A DNA stretch of 64,000 nt. Origin: Adenophora triphylla var. japonica. Its lineage: Eukaryota > Streptophyta > Magnoliopsida > Asterales > Campanulaceae. This document shows positions 20,674 to 33,631 of this stretch, piece after piece. The first letter of the stretch is position 1, and each line of letters opens with the position of its first letter. The DNA lies in assembly GCA_022495995.1 (NCBI GenBank), contig JAFEMH010001306.1, forward strand, positions 365,001 through 429,000, written 5' to 3'. Made by a program: the position numbers and the translations under genes. Under the pieces are notes generated by a model, which saw only the letters and a program-made list of their open reading frames with translations, made no database searches and had not been told where the DNA came from.

Positions 20674-22238
20674 ATGGAAGAAGGACACACTGCTAGCGTC
20701 ACTCCTGATCAGGATAACCCTCTTATGGAGGAGACTCATGGTAATAATAGGACTGCTATTCCTCTTGCCAATGGGGAACTGTCGCTCCCTCTACCCGTAA
20801 ACGATGGGCTGCCCCCACTAGGAATGAACCTGCGTTCTAGTGGACAACCAATAATCGAGGTGATGCTACCCAACCCTCCTCGTCGTAGATGATAAAGAAG
20901 ACCTGCTGGTAGTCAGACAGGGAGGAATGCTGCCCAAGGAGGCACAGGGACATATCCTCCATAGTTTGATCGCAGTAATCTCTTACATCGCCAGATGGAC
21001 ACTTTGCAACGCATTTATGAAACACAAAATGCCTTGCTACAATTGGATCCTGAACAATTATTGGCTGAATTCATAAGACCTACGAGTACTGGAAATTCCC
21101 TTGGGGGTGAAAGTCGTTTTGATAGGCGTGGTAGTCGGAGGAATAGAGAAAATCTTCATCTGGCCAAAATCCCCCTCATCACGACATGGCTGGTAAATCC
21201 AAGCAAAACCCCCCACCAAGTTGTCCCTCCTCGCCATAAGGCTCCTGGACATGGAAACATACGAAAAAATGAAGATTTGAGAAATCAACTGAATAATCAA
21301 AGGGAACAGGAGGTTAATTCAGCTGACCTAAGAGAAAGGCTCAGTCAAGTTAGGCAAAAAAAAAAAAAACATCCTCGTCATAATCCCTATCCTCGGCATA
21401 GGAGCCCTGATCGACCTAGGAGTCCTACTCGGCATATAGGCTCTCCTCATTGCAGGACTCCTCTCCGTCTAGAGATAGCTCCTAGGAAGGACAGAACCCT
21501 CCTCGTCATTTTAGGCCAGTGAATGGCAGAGCACCATCTGGACAAGGGGATAATCACCAACAACATGCGGAACAAAGCTGAGTGAATGAGCGCAGAGAAA
21601 AAGAAAGAATCCACCGTAGTTCTCACTTTAGCTCAGGGATCGATGCAAGGGATATTCTCCTCTTAAAAAAGAGAATTGATGAAATGGAAATGGGGAGGAA
21701 GGAAGTGGACGATGATGATACCAGTGCCACTCGTCCTTTTTCCCAGCGGATTAATGATCTACCTCCCAATCCTGCTCTCAAGATCCCTAGTTTCAAGAAG
21801 TATGCGGGGATAACAGACGCACGAGACCATATGCAGAGTTTTGAATCCACCATGGCCCTTCTCACCAAGGCAGATGATATTCTCTACAAGGCTTTTGCAA
21901 GTACCTTCTCCGGAACAGTCTTGTCTCGGTTCCGTGAGCAAAAGAAGGGAAGCATTGATAGCTGGAAAATCATGAGGAGGAGGTTCATGGACCACTTTGC
22001 AACATCAGGGAAGAGAAAGAAAAGATTAACATGTCTGGCCAACATTGAGCAAGGAAAAATGAAAACACTCCGAGTTATTACAACCGTTTCAAGAGTGATT
22101 GTCTGCTTCAACTCCAGACTGAGATCTGGACAATTAACCTACGAACTCTCTACCAGAGAGCCTAAGTCAAAATCTAATTTGTACAATGTGGCTTATGCCA
22201 TAGCCATGGCAGAGGAGAAAAAGCAAGAAGAGGTCTGA
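20674..22238 (+). pseudogene. gag of element F, frameshifted
   Basis: ATG at 20674 begins MEEGHTASVTPDQ. The frame breaks near 20892 and 21522 and resumes at 21582. The last frame carries the gag domain: IPSFKKYAGITDARDHMQSF, AFASTFSGTVLSRF, then W followed by a FMDHFATS segment, and ends ...AYAIAMAEEKKQEEV. The A-run at 21358-21369 is a likely site of one frameshift. The protein normally builds the particle; here only the N-terminal and middle portions remain. Confidence 0.75.
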
Positions 22239-22465
22239 AAAACCGGAAGCAGACACAGCTGGTACCAACCTGTAAGTACCCCAATCTGGATCACACCCTT
22301 TCAAACACACGGGAAACACCGCAGACTCATCAACACAGTCTCGACGACCCCTCTCACTCAAAACCCTCTCTAAACCCCCAACCAAACCAAGGGAGGAGCC
22401 TTTCTGGGATAAAAAGGGACAAAAGGACCTTTCGGGAATTTTCAGGAAATTGAGAAAGCAATATT

Positions 22466-22716
22466 GGTCCGTACGGACCTCTTTGTTGTCATAATTACTG
22501 AATCTCCTTAAAGTCCACAATATTCCCTCAAATCCCGGGGAAAATGATTACTCCCCTGCAGAGTTGGTCCGTACGGACCTCTTTGCATGCAAGATGGTCC
22601 GTACGGACCTTATTGCTCAGGGGACACCATAATTGCAAATATTCCTCCATCATCACAGATTCCCTCAAATCGAGGAAAACCAAAAAACTGGATTACCAGG
22701 GAGGTCCGTACGGACC
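22466..22716. promoter_or_regulatory. Four perfect GGTCCGTACGGACC palindromes in U3 of E
   Basis: Copies at 22466-22479, 22566-22579, 22596-22609 and 22703-22716, three of them followed by TCTTTG. The last copy ends 21 bases before TATAAATA. All four are kept in the 3' LTR (38172, 38272, 38301, 38405), again with 21 bases between the last copy and the TATA box. Such spacing suggests an upstream activating site for a dimeric factor. Confidence 0.85.
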
Positions 22717-23024
22717 TCTTTGCACCAAATCTGGCACTATAAATAGAGGGCTCCCCCTCCTCATTTTCACACACCTCCCACTTCTCTCTTCCTCCCTAGG
22801 CCTTCTGGCTTCCCCTCTAAGTCCTTTCGAGGCATTCCCGGCCCCTTTCGGATCCTTAGAGGCCTTCCGAGCTCCCTTGTGGTGCTCAGAAGCCTCCCGA
22901 GCGCTCCCGAGGACGCTCCGCGCTGCCCGAGGCACTCTCGAGGTACTCCGAGGCCCTCGTGGTACTCAGAGGCCTTGCACAGTCTTTCCACGGTGTCCCG
23001 GCTCTTTCCGAGTCAAACCGACGA

Positions 23025-23250
23025 TCCCAAACCACGCCGAAACTGCCCGAGTGACTCCACGCCACCACAACGCACGCCGAACCTCTGCCCGAGTGACTCT
23101 TGCCACCACAACGCACGCCGAAACTCTGCCCGAGTGACTCTTGCCACCACAACGCACGCCGAACCTCTGCTCGAGTGATCCCGACGATCCCCACGCACGC
23201 CGAACCTCTGCCCAAACGCAGCCTACAATCTCAACTCACGCCGAAACTCG
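23025..23250. repeat. 41-bp tandem repeat in 5' LTR of E
   Basis: Units start CACGCCGAAACT / CACGCCGAACCTCT and include GCCCGAGTGACTC. There are about 5.5 units here versus about 3.5 in the 3' LTR (38732-38870). Two extra units (about 82 bp) account for almost all of the 79-bp LTR length difference. Confidence 0.8.
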
Positions 23251-23755
23251 TCCGCGAGACAACCGGCCCCTCCCGAAGCAATCCCGATCCGTGCGGGAAC
23301 ACTACTCCGACCTCAAACACCATTCCCCGGCGGAAGACAGACGCGAACCAACATTGGTAAGGCTTCCTTCCATTACTATTTCAATACATTTTTCATACAT
23401 AGCATACAATGTAGACATCCGATACTGACATGCATTTTTAAAAGCACACACACACACACACAACATTTAAAGGATATTAGGGGTATCCGAAAGACTCGTT
23501 TACGAGGCTACTCGGGTGAGCTCTAATATTCTAATATTCTCTTCTAGGGAGTCATCGACCTCAGGAACTCAAAATCTCATCACACAAAAACAGTTTAAAA
23601 TTATCTTTAAGCGATGCCCTTTTCAATGTTTTGGGCTTAATAAAAACGGCGTGGCGACTCTACAAAACAAAAACGGCGAGACACATCGCTCCAACGCGAA
23701 AGATGCCGGATCTTGGGCGCGATTGCGCTGCCTCTCGGATCCGGGTAATTTCGGT

Positions 23756-23773
23756 TGGCGACTCACAGAGGGA
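23756..23773 (+). other. Primer binding site of element E
   Basis: TGGCGACTCACAGAGGGA lies two bases after the inferred 5' LTR end. TGGCGACT-type sites are common in plant gypsy elements; I do not name the tRNA. Confidence 0.6.
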
Positions 23774-24949
23774 AATTTTGTTTTAAAAACTTTTAAACAA
23801 AACAAAAGATTTTTAAAACGATGATGAGGGTCAAACTTTCATTTTACCCCTTCCTTTAAGCTGTTGTGTGTGTGTGCACGTGCTTCGTTTTATTTTACAA
23901 AAAAATAAAAATAAAAAATGCATCAATATACATCTGTGCATACATTTAAAATTCTTCAAAAACTCTGTTTTACTCGGAAAAAGAATTTTAGAGACCGCAC
24001 ACTACGCGCCTTCTTTGCCTCGGTTACACCACACTCTACTCACACCTTCTTTGCCTCGGTTACACCGCACTACGCGCCTTCTTTGCCTCGGATACACCTT
24101 GCACACTACAACCCTCGGCCGGAGTGGTCTCGGTTGCGATCCGTTAGGTCTTCCTAGGCCTCTTGGACGCGCACGGGATCATTCCAAACATCCCATCCTA
24201 GCCAAGCGTCAACCACGCACGTTTGAGTCTTGAGTCACACTCTGTCCGGACTCGGTTGGTTTTACCCGGTCAGGTGTCATACGGCTGGATACATATACCA
24301 TGCCGGCCATTTTTCGAGTCAAGGCTCGGAACTCAAGATCCCTTGCGCAAGCAAAGCGATGAAAAGGTCATGCTAAAATCTTGACACGATCTTGATTTCG
24401 AAGCTACACCCGAACGATGTTCCGTCCGGATATACATCCATGCTCGCGTGACACCATGTCATCACGCCTTTGATACGTCGGCCATGACGATATGACCCGG
24501 CCCGACGCCTAACGTCACGAGATCCCTTGCGCAAGCAAGGTAAAGAGAGGTCATGCCGAACTCTTGACGATCTTGACTCGGTGGCCGGCTCGGTTCACTA
24601 TTCACATGGCTAACGCATCAAAACGAACATGACGAGGCTCGGTCCTTAGGTTCGATTTTCTTTTAGGCCGGTGGAAACCGCTTGCACTATAGGACCCTCG
24701 CACAGGCCGTCCACCTGGGATGTCGAAATACGGGTGCAAAACGAGGGGCTTATAGCCGCACGGATGGTCTCCATCGACCCGAGGATCTAGCATAGTTGCG
24801 AAAAACAAGAGCAATCTTTTCCAACCTACCTAGGATTACGAGAAAACATGTTTTAAGTAAATTAAAACAACAAAAAAATCGAGAAAATAAAAGAAACGGA
24901 AACCGCATGCCACGTGAGCTTTCCCCTTTTATCCCGTTAGGCCATTCCC
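23774..24949 (+). other. Leader region of element E
   Basis: No gene. It contains (TG)n near 23865-23875 and about three tandem copies of CCTTCTTTGCCTCGGTTACA at 24008-24110. Confidence 0.5.
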
Positions 24950-26152
24950 ATGTCTAAACCTTGCCCATCACCCCCTCCGGCTAACGAGAGAGTGGTCGAG
25001 AGTACCAGGGAACCCGTCTCCCGGTGTCAAAACAGCAAGGTCCTACCCACCTCTGTCACCGGGACGGTCAGTCAATTCCCCATGGCCAAGTCGGTGGATA
25101 ACAACGATGAGAACGGGACCTTACCCCCAAGAAATTTCCCAACACTGGAAGAAGTTTGGCGAGGTCCTCATGGCTATTGAGAAACGTCAAGGTGAGCAAC
25201 AAGCCTGGATCGAAGGTGCCATGCACCACTTCGGAACCTTAGCCACCCAACTACACAGGGCTTCCCGAGCCATGGCGCTCCTACGGCCTCTAACATCTCT
25301 CATTGTCTCCCGAAGTCAACCTGTTACCCTCGTACGAGCCATGCGGTTATGACGTAAGACCACAAGACCTTCTAGAGGAAAGCTTGCCCATCCGGCCTCC
25401 TGAGGTCCCGGTACCACCGCCGAACAACGAACACATCGGTGGGACGTCTGCGATTGCGGTGCTTGTGCTGGAAATGGAATTCCGGGATGCAATGAACGAG
25501 GGCCGTCCTCGACGAAAGAAGAAGCTATCTTCTCAACAAAAGCTGAAAAAGAGGTATGAATCTGGTGATCCCACAGTCGGAACCCTTGGAGAACCCTCGG
25601 GAAAGTTTGACTACTATGTCATCTACTCCAGAAATCTCCCGGCCTAGTTACGCACGGGGCCACGGCAATGTTTGCTCCATGATCAGTGGGACGAGCTTCG
25701 CACCGCCACCGAAGGCCCGAAGGTCAGATAATCCAACCCCTGTCTTGGGAAGATCTCAAAGCCACTATTGATGCTTCGGTAAAAGCCATGACGGTGAACG
25801 AATTGAAATGCGCGGTCGGCCTTACGCCAATCGAGGCTCCTCCCACTCCGAAATAGGAGAGACAAGCAAAACCATAAGTCCGAGAGGTGAATGTTCGACA
25901 CGTTCGGTCAAATCCCAGTGAATCCTCCACGGACGGACAAAAGGCCGGCCATACACGAGCCACGGGTGAAAAGGGGCCCTACGCCAAAGGCTGAAACCTT
26001 GGACCCCGAAAGGTTGAAGATCCTGTCTTGACACGGCTCAAGCGCACTCGGGCTAACATCTCACTCTGGTCCTTACTCACTTCATCTTACCGCACAAGCT
26101 CAAGTTGGAAGAAAGCTGGCCCGGACCATGGTTCCCATCACGGTGACACACG
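24950..26152 (+). pseudogene. gag region of element E, degenerate
   Basis: ATG at 24950 begins MSKPCPSPPPANERVVES. The frame stops at 25180. Later pieces in other frames (RRKKKLSSQQKLKKRYE near 25530) are too broken to define domains. It is assigned to gag by position between the leader and the protease-like segment. Confidence 0.5.
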
Positions 26153-26690
26153 ATGAAGCGGTTCGAGATGATTGGCAACGTCAATTACGGCAATATCATC
26201 ACCTTCACGAGCTCGATCTTCCAAAATTTGGGGCGACCACAACGAGCCTCTCTACATAACGGTTCAACCGGACGAGCGCCGTCTCCCTCGGGTGTTGGTA
26301 GATGGGGATCATCCATGAACGTCCTTCCAGCCAAAATGATGGATTTGCTAGGGATCAAAGCAAGCGATCTAAAACCCTCGACTCGAGGCAATCAAGGCAT
26401 ACGACTCAACATCCCGCCCGATCTTGGGAATAGCCACCTTGAACCTGTGGTTTGGAAAACAAATGGTCCCAGCCAGTTTCCAAGTCATCGACATCCCAAT
26501 CACATTCACTGCCATTTTGGGACGCCCTTGGCTACACCGGATCAATGGGGTGGCATCCACTCTTCATCGGTGCGTAAAGTTCGTCCAAGGAACGGATCTT
26601 ACCATCATCTACGGTGATAGCATAGTCAACGAAAGGGCCGAAACAAACGGCGTCCCGGTCTTAGAAATCAAACCCGCGATGATGGCATGA
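26153..26690 (+). pseudogene. Aspartic protease region of element E, degenerate
   Basis: In alternating frames: RVLVDGDHP where the retropepsin DG(G/S)S loop is expected, then LPAKMMDLLGIKASDL, and TAILGRPWLHRINGVAST, the usual strand after the active site. The active-site loop is disrupted by indels. Confidence 0.6.
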
Positions 26691-27990
26691 TGCTAACGGG
26701 GTTCACCATCGAAAGCCCAAAGGCCCAAGTGTGCCACATAGACTGCCTTTGATTTGGGACAAGATCCACTCCCCGATGAAAATGATGAAGCACATGAACT
26801 ACATCCGGGGCTCGGTTTGGGAAAACGCCATCGGGGCACTCAACGGATCATCAATATCAAAGAACAGAATACCTGCACGGCACAGGATACTCTCCTACTC
26901 CCGAACACATTGCGGAGGACAAGCGAGCTGCACGAAAACGCTCCACGAGATAACAAAAGAGGCTTGCACGCAATCTCCGATCTTCGTCCTTACGGCTTCG
27001 ACATGACCAAGTACTTCACAAGGAAGGCCGGCAACTTGGAAGAAGATCCGAGAAAAGGGAACAGAGGCGATCGGCGCCAAACAAAGGCTGGCCGACAACC
27101 ATGGACAAGCTCCAGCGAGAACACAGCAAGATTCGGAGGCCTCAAGCCAAATCCTGTCCGAAGAGCATTCCTCGACACACCGCCCTGCCGGATCCACAAC
27201 CACCACTATTCACAATGAATTTTGGTTCGAAAAACTCCTCTTTGGCGGAAGAATTCGAAAAACTCTCTGTCGACACTCACTGCCTTCAACAAGCGGGACG
27301 AGTGCATTCGAGCTAGTAATGCCCAAGACAAAAGCAAGAGACTCCGCAGACGATGCTTGGGACGAACCACTTTGCTCCACTGCTCTTCAAAGAAGAAATC
27401 GAGATGCCGGATCTAATCGATTTTGTTTCGATAACTCTGTGATAGCAATGATCGGGAACGGTGACATAAAGCCTTTCAAGCCCCATCTCCTATCAAGCTC
27501 ATTGCCACTCAATAAGCTGGGCCACATTCTCCGGACCTCTTGCCCGGCCAAAAGGACATGATCGAACAACTTGGTCGACCCTCGAGTCCTAGAGTCTAGT
27601 GTCAAAACTCATCCTGAGTCCATTAGCTTTGAATTTGAGTCTCTCGAGTCATCGATGGCCTCACGCCGGAAGATTACGAACTCATTGCCAATAATGTATT
27701 CCCGTATGCTCTTAATGAATGCTTCGATCTTTAGAGTATCCTCTCATTGCATCTTTAACAAGCGATAAATTAACTAACACACAAACAGGTTAATAACGAT
27801 TCACTTGATAAAGAAGCGGACACATTAAACGAACAATACATTAAGCACATCTTTAAGCATGTTGTCAAACGAGAGAAAAACCGGGCCCAAGCTGCCGAGG
27901 AGGTTTTAACCAAAGTGAATTTGGGAGGCTATTTGAAGAGCCAAAAGAGACGCAAATCGGAAGTTTCTTCACCGGCACGAGCAAGACGCA

Positions 27991-28932
27991 TTGGCTGCCT
28001 TGCTCAAAGAGTTCGTGGATGTGTTCGCTTGGTCTTACCGAGACATGCCCGGATTAGATCCTAACATTGTAGAGCACCGGATCCCCTTGAATCCCGAGGC
28101 TAAGCCCATCAAGCAAAGCTACGCCGAATCAAGCGAATGGTCTTTACAAGTCAAAGAGGAGATCGAAAAAATGCTCCGCGTCGGCTTCATCGGGGTGATC
28201 GAGTACCCCACATGGCTCTCCAATATCGTCACGGTCACCGAGGCCAATGGAAAAGTACGGCATTGCGTGGACTTCGAGATCTCAACAAAGCAAGTCCCAA
28301 GGACGATTTTCCACTACCCAACATCGACATGTTGGTAGACACTACTGACCAATTTCGAAGTCAAGTCCTTCGTGGACGGTTTTGCCGGTTACAATCAAAT
28401 CAAGATGGCCGAAGAAGACCAAGAAAAGACGGCTTTCACAACCCCTGGGGAACCTCTTGCTACACGGTAATGCCGTTCGGACTAAAGAACGCTAGGGCTA
28501 CCTACCAACGGGCGTGCAACCGCCCTCTTCCACGATATGATCCACAAAGAGATCGAAGTGTACGTCGATGACATGATCGTTCACTCAAAGGGATCGGACG
28601 GACAACACCTCACGGACTGAGAAAATTCTTCAATCGCCTCCAGAAAACACTCAATGAGGCTTAACCACGCCAAATGCACATTTGGGGTTAGCCGAGGCAA
28701 GGTTTTGGGATACGTAGTCACCGAGAGAGGCATCGAGGTGGATCCTCAAAAGATCAAAGCTATCATCGAAATGAGACCACCGCAAACTCGGACGGAGGTG
28801 AAAAGCTTCATGGGCCGCTGCAATATATCGGCCGCTTCCAACCAATTGACCTCTATATGCGAGCCAATCTTCAAGGCGATGAAGAAGAACGCCGACATCG
28901 AATGGAACTCGAGAATGCCAAGATGCCTTTGA
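27991..28932 (+). pseudogene. Reverse transcriptase of element E, frameshifted
   Basis: Readable motifs in changing frames: LLKEFVDVFAWSYRDMPGLD, EYPTWLSNIVTVTEANGK, DLNKASPKDDFPLPNIDML, VMPFGLKNARATYQRA, the YVDD box near 28560 (VYVDDMIVHSKGS), and KVLGYVVTERGIEVDP. At least four frameshifts fall within about 900 bp. The lineage is Tat-like. Confidence 0.8.
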
Positions 28933-29885
28933 AAAATAAAAGCATACCTTGTGAGTCCTCCGATTCTCTGTCCTCCCCACGAGGAAAAGCCACTGTTGCT
29001 ATACCTAGCGTGACCAGACACCGCGGTTGGAGCCATGCTCTGTCAAGAAAAGAGGGAGTCACGGGTCGAAAACGCCATCTACTTCGTCGGTCGAAAGTTT
29101 CAAGGCGGCGAACTCATTACTCGGCCCTCGAGAAAACTGCGCGGCTGGTATGGGTTGTCGGGAAACTACGGCACTACATGCGGTCGCACACGGTACACTT
29201 GGTTTCCAAAATGGACCCGATCAAGTACCTCTTCGACAAACCATCTCTGTCAATGAGGCTCGCCAAATGGTCTTTCTTCCTAGCGGAATTTGACATCAAG
29301 TACGTAAACCAAAAGTCAATCAAGGGACGGGCCATGGCCGAACAACCGGCCGATTTCCCACCGACGAGGCTCGAGGACCCCGAACCACAATTTCCGGACG
29401 AGGGAATCTTCGCAATCGAAAGCGAAAATCGATGGCAACTGTTCTTCGACGGAGCAGCCTAACAAAAGGAAACGGCATCGGTATGCTCTTGGTGGATCCC
29501 AAGGACGAGCACACCCCAATTGCTATAAAGCTCAATTTCGAGGTAACCAACAATGCCGCCGAATATGAAGCTCGCGCCGCCTGACTACAAGCCGCACTCG
29601 AGAGGAATGTCCAGTAAACTCGAAGTTTATGGGGACTCGGCCTTGATCATCAACCAAGTCTCCAACAAGTGGAAAACCATAGACCCGGGCTTGCAAAATA
29701 CCATGCCCGCATGGAAGACCTCATCACACAATTCGAAGAGGTCACCTTCCATTACTTGCCCAAGAGGACCGAAACAGTTTGCAGACGCCTTAGCCACCTT
29801 GGCTTCACTCGTGGAGATCCACGAAGGAAAAGCAATCAAACCCTTCAAAGTCGGACGAAAGGAAATTCCTCGCCACTTGTTGTGA
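28933..29885 (+). pseudogene. RNase H domains of element E, frameshifted
   Basis: First RNase H and tether: KLRHYMRSHTVHLVSKMDP, LAKWSFFLAEFDIKYV. A second RNase H start follows: NRWQLFFDGAA, then VTNNAAEYEA near 29545 and VYGDSALIINQVSNKW near 29625. The tandem domains support the Tat assignment. Several frameshifts and stops are present. Confidence 0.7.
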
Positions 29886-30014
29886 GATCGAACCGTAACC
29901 TAAGCCCGTCAATGAGCCATGGTATAACCGTATCTTCCAATACCTCAAGAACGGGAAACCACCTTCATGAACGAGGAAGACCCACACACGTAAGGGGTCA
30001 AAACCAAGAGCATC

Positions 30015-31126
30015 ATGGCCCTAAAACGCCTTGCCTCTCACTTCGTCATCCTCGGGGACATGCTATACAAGAAACGCTACCACGGGCCACTCCTACGCCG
30101 CGTCGCCCAAGAAGAAGCAAGCAAGTTCATGAACGAAGTCCACAATGGGGCTTGCGGTCCCCACATGAATGCCGAGCCCCGATGCAAATCATTCTCGGGA
30201 TGGGCTACTACCGGATCTCCATGGAGGCAGATTGCATCCACTTTGTCCGAAGCCGCGACAAGTGCCAACGGTTCTCCAACCTCAATCATCTACCACCTCA
30301 CGATCTCTACCGCATGACTACACCTCGCCCTTTGCCACTGGGAATTGACGTCATCGGGAAAATCGCTCCGCCAGCAAAGAATCTGGCCACGAGTTCATCT
30401 TAGTAGCCATCGACTACTTCACCAAACGGGTCGAAGCCAAGTCCTACAAGGTACTCACCTCCAAGAAGGTCGCGCATTTCCTCAAGGAAAACATCATATG
30501 CCGATACGCATCCCAAATGAGGTCATATCGACAACGGCTCACACTTCGAAGGGGAATTCGACGCATCGCCGGGCTGAATTCAAGATCACACGTCACAAAT
30601 CTTCTCCCTACCGGCCACAAACAAACGGCGCCGTGGAAGCAAAGAAACAAAACCCTCGAACGGATCATCCGAAAATGACCACCCGAGGACGAGATTGGCC
30701 CGAGAAGCCGCACCTTGCACTTTGGGGCTACCGCACATCGGGCCGAAGCCCACGGGAGAAACCCCATTTGCCCCGACATACGGGATGGAAGCAGTCCTTC
30801 CCATCGAGCCGGAAATTCCCTCACTCCGAGTGCCGCCTGAAAATGACATCAACGAAGTCGAATGGCTCCGGCCGACATGACGAATTGGCTCGCTAGACGA
30901 GCGACGACTAAAGGCCATGGAACACGTCCGAGCCTATCAAAGCAGGATGGCTAGAGCCTTCGACAAGAAAGTCAAATCCCGAGACATCGTGGAAGGTGAC
31001 CTTGTACTCAAAGAAAAGCCTCCCACTCGAACCAACCCACTGGGAAAATGGGAACCCACATGGCTAGGCCCTTTCGTGGTTCAAAAGATCTTCTCCTGGA
31101 GGCGCCATGAAGCCGACAGCACCTAG
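30015..31126 (+). pseudogene. Integrase of element E, frameshifted
   Basis: An HHCC-like segment (EVHNGACGPHMNA; its Cys pair is shifted), a DDE core in pieces (LVAIDYFTKRVEAKSYK near 30405; SPYRPQTNGAVEAKK near 30605) and the C-terminal part TGETPFAPTYGMEAVLP with GDLVLKEKPP and KWEPTWLGPFVV. It ends at 31126. No chromodomain is seen. Confidence 0.75.
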
Positions 31127-32101
31127 ACGGCAATCCCTTCATGAATCCAAATAACGGAAGCAAACTTCGCAGATACTTCGCCTAAAGAAGAACAGCTGTG
31201 CATCTCTTGGCACTCCATGTAGTGTCGAACTACGCACTGAGCCCTCTAGTCCTGGGGAACGTAGGCAACCTTAATTGGTCCGGTCTAAAAATACACAAAA
31301 AGTCAAAAGTTTGAATGTCAATCAAGACCTCCATCAAGCTACGCACTTTTCAAGAACACGCCCCAGCAGTCACCTTGACCAAGTCAAACGACGGCGGCAA
31401 CATCAAAGGACATCCGAGGGTCACTCAGCATCAAACGACTGACTCATGTTTGCTTCCAAGCCAGGGGCTTGTCTTCGCCCTCACGCGCTTCAAAAAAAAA
31501 AAAAGAGCTCGAGCAAGGGCTCACAAATAAAAAAAAAAAAAGAGAGCTCGAGCAAGGGCTCACAAAAAAAAAAAGAGCTCGAGCAAGGGCTCACAAAAAA
31601 AAACAATAAATAAAAGAAGCTCAAGCAGAAGCTGCAAAAAAGAGGTCAAGAGCCCGACGCCAACAAGCGGCAAGGAAGCTACGAAAAAGACCGTCAGAAC
31701 GACTTGTCAGGGGAGCATTCAACCTCTCAGCCAAGCACAAAGCCTCAGCAAAGGGGATTGCCGTCATGGCCTGCATCGTCACCCGCGAATGCAATGTAAA
31801 AGTCCAAAGATGGACGCCGACAAAGCGCACAATGTAAGCAAAGGCAAACAAGAGATCTTGCGTCTCGACAAAGCTTTAAAAGTAAATCACAAATCACTAA
31901 CGGTTACAACATTTCTTGATGAGTTCAAGCACGGTCTACTCTCAAGTTCACAACATGCTAAAAGACAGCTTAATACATTTAACTAATAATGTGTTTGCAA
32001 TGCAATGAATGGATACCTAGGAGGTCATTCCGCGCCATCTGCGCTTGTCCCCTCGCCATTCTTTCCTTTCTTCCCTCGTCCCCGGCGAGTCTTCTTTCGC
32101 T
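31127..32101. other. 3' non-coding region of element E
   Basis: No gene seen on the plus strand. Contains the A-rich tandem repeat at 31491-31612. Confidence 0.5.
31491..31612. repeat. Three copies of GAGCTCGAGCAAGGGCTCAC with poly(A) spacers
   Basis: Copies start near 31505, 31545 and 31575, each followed by about 10-14 A residues. Copies of this kind could arise by slippage at A runs. Confidence 0.85.
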
Positions 32102-33541
32102 TCACGTGAACCAACTCTGCGTCTCTCGCCCGAGATCCGGGGTCCTCCCCGTAGAGTCAAACAATCCAAGCAGCTCTCGTGGCTTCATTCGCCCGTGCTT
32201 CGGCTCGGATCTCCTCCCCGCGAGTCCCGTAAAGAGGACCTCTCCCCGTCGCCGGTCAACTCTAGTCTCGTAGTCAAACAAAGTGTCTCCCGTCACATCC
32301 AAAGGGTCGACTGTGCTTCGAACTCCTAAGGCAATAGCTACTACGGCAACCGGGTCCCGTAATCGCTACACGCCCGCTTCTCCAAGACCACTTGGGATCG
32401 CCCAACACGCCGCTCATACCAAAGCCGTATACCGAGTCGTCAATACAACGCTCCCGACGCCTAAGGAGTACCACAGAGGGAAAGCGGAATACTTCCATAC
32501 CCTCGTAAAATACAAGAAGGCACCCGAAGCCGCCATACAAAGAGGAACTACCTCCGCAAAGAGCAAGGTCATCCCACTCAACAAAGGCTCCCCGCTTCAT
32601 CCCAAACCGCCGGAAACAAGCGACGGAATATAGAAGGAGGACCAAGACAAACCTCGGAACTCGACAACGTAGGACCCTTCCCGCAAGACCCTCCCGGTCT
32701 CAATCCTCCAAAGGCGGAACCCACCACCGGATCTCGATGCGTACTGCCGTGCCATCCATCTCTCCTGTGCGGACCGATCCATATCCAACACAAGAGGTCG
32801 CTGAGCAAATGACCACGGGCTAAACGACGTCTGAGCCTCTGACATGGCCTCGAAGTCTCTCTCGCAGCCCACAAGGTGAGCAAAGCGGGGCTTCCTCTCA
32901 TAAAACGATCCCTGGGCCGCGACGGTCGATACCATGAAGAGTCTCCCCAAAGACCAACGGGACAATATCCTCTCCAGCTCTGCAGTGCCCTACCACATCT
33001 AGCAAAGCGCCATCACAAATGCCAAGGGAACCGACTGTAAAAGCGTCGCCATCACGCACAAGGCAAATACATCCCAAGAGACGTCACTCATCATCAACCA
33101 TGAACCGCTCCTGCAGCTCGTAAATGTCGATATGACCCGAATCAAGGATCATGCCCCGCACTTCTTCCAACGAAGCACGAAGAAAGTCTCGCAAGCTTCA
33201 CGCTCACAAAGAAGACCACTCAATCAAAGGAAGCGAGATGGCCTCCACCTCCGGCCCTCCAATCAAAGCCCGAAAATCCTCAAAAGTGGGCACCATTTCA
33301 TTATAGGAGAAACAAGACACGTGCCTCCTAACATCCTGTAACTTCGCGGCAGCCCCGCAACAAATCCCAATCAGAACCAACTCCTTAAAAGACCAAACCG
33401 AGCAAAGACGAAACCTTACCTCGAAAGCCCGTCTCGATGCCTCATACGGCGCCGCATCCACGTTTTCAACCGCTCAAGGAAGTGTGCTTGCCTCTCCCGC
33501 GAAAGCCTCGGCAAAATTCTAGGGACGTACGAAGAATCCAT
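32102..33541 (-). pseudogene. Antisense ORF 2 of element E, degenerate
   Basis: ATG at 33541 begins MDSSYVPRILPRLSRERQ. A frameshift near 33440 leads into a frame with FSYNEMVPTFEDFRALIGG, which resembles the conserved 'GEMTPTLEDVAxLLG' core of plant mobile domain-type proteins. A later frame has WMARQYAS. The region then decays. The promoter-like block 33632-33703 lies just upstream. Product unknown; domain call tentative. Confidence 0.5.
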
Positions 33542-33631
33542 GGCAAAAATGGAGGTTCCTAGAGAAAATGGGGAAGAAAGCTCGAAAATGGCCGCAAATG
33601 GGGAAATGAGGAAGAACTGCACACCGGAAAG

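Larger units (their letters stand above)
20034..22270 (+). mobile_element. 5' part of gypsy retrotransposon 'F' (LTR and gag), truncated
   Basis: An LTR-like region (about 20034-20585; left edge uncertain) has TATAAATA near 20352 and ends ...GCATCATCA. A PBS-like TTTGTTCCATCGCCGGGAA follows. A broken gag runs 20674-22238. The element is cut at 22271, where the LTR of E starts; no F pol or 3' LTR is found on the far side of E. Confidence 0.65.
22271..23753 (+). repeat. 5' LTR of element E (1483 bp)
   Basis: Begins TGTAAGTACCCC. It has four GGTCCGTACGGACC palindromes, TATAAATA at 22738-22745, a 41-bp tandem repeat of about 5.5 units (23025-23250) and a (CA)n run near 23446-23462. The end is placed by alignment with the 3' LTR. 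Confidence 0.85.

Noticed and set aside
22544..23428. Several overlapping frames in the 5' LTR of E on both strands
   Set aside because: They arise from the GC-rich 41-bp tandem repeat, which is open in several frames at once.
26895..27206. Minus-strand frames opposite the protease-RT interval of E
   Set aside because: Low-quality peptides without domain; they lie opposite decayed pol sequence.
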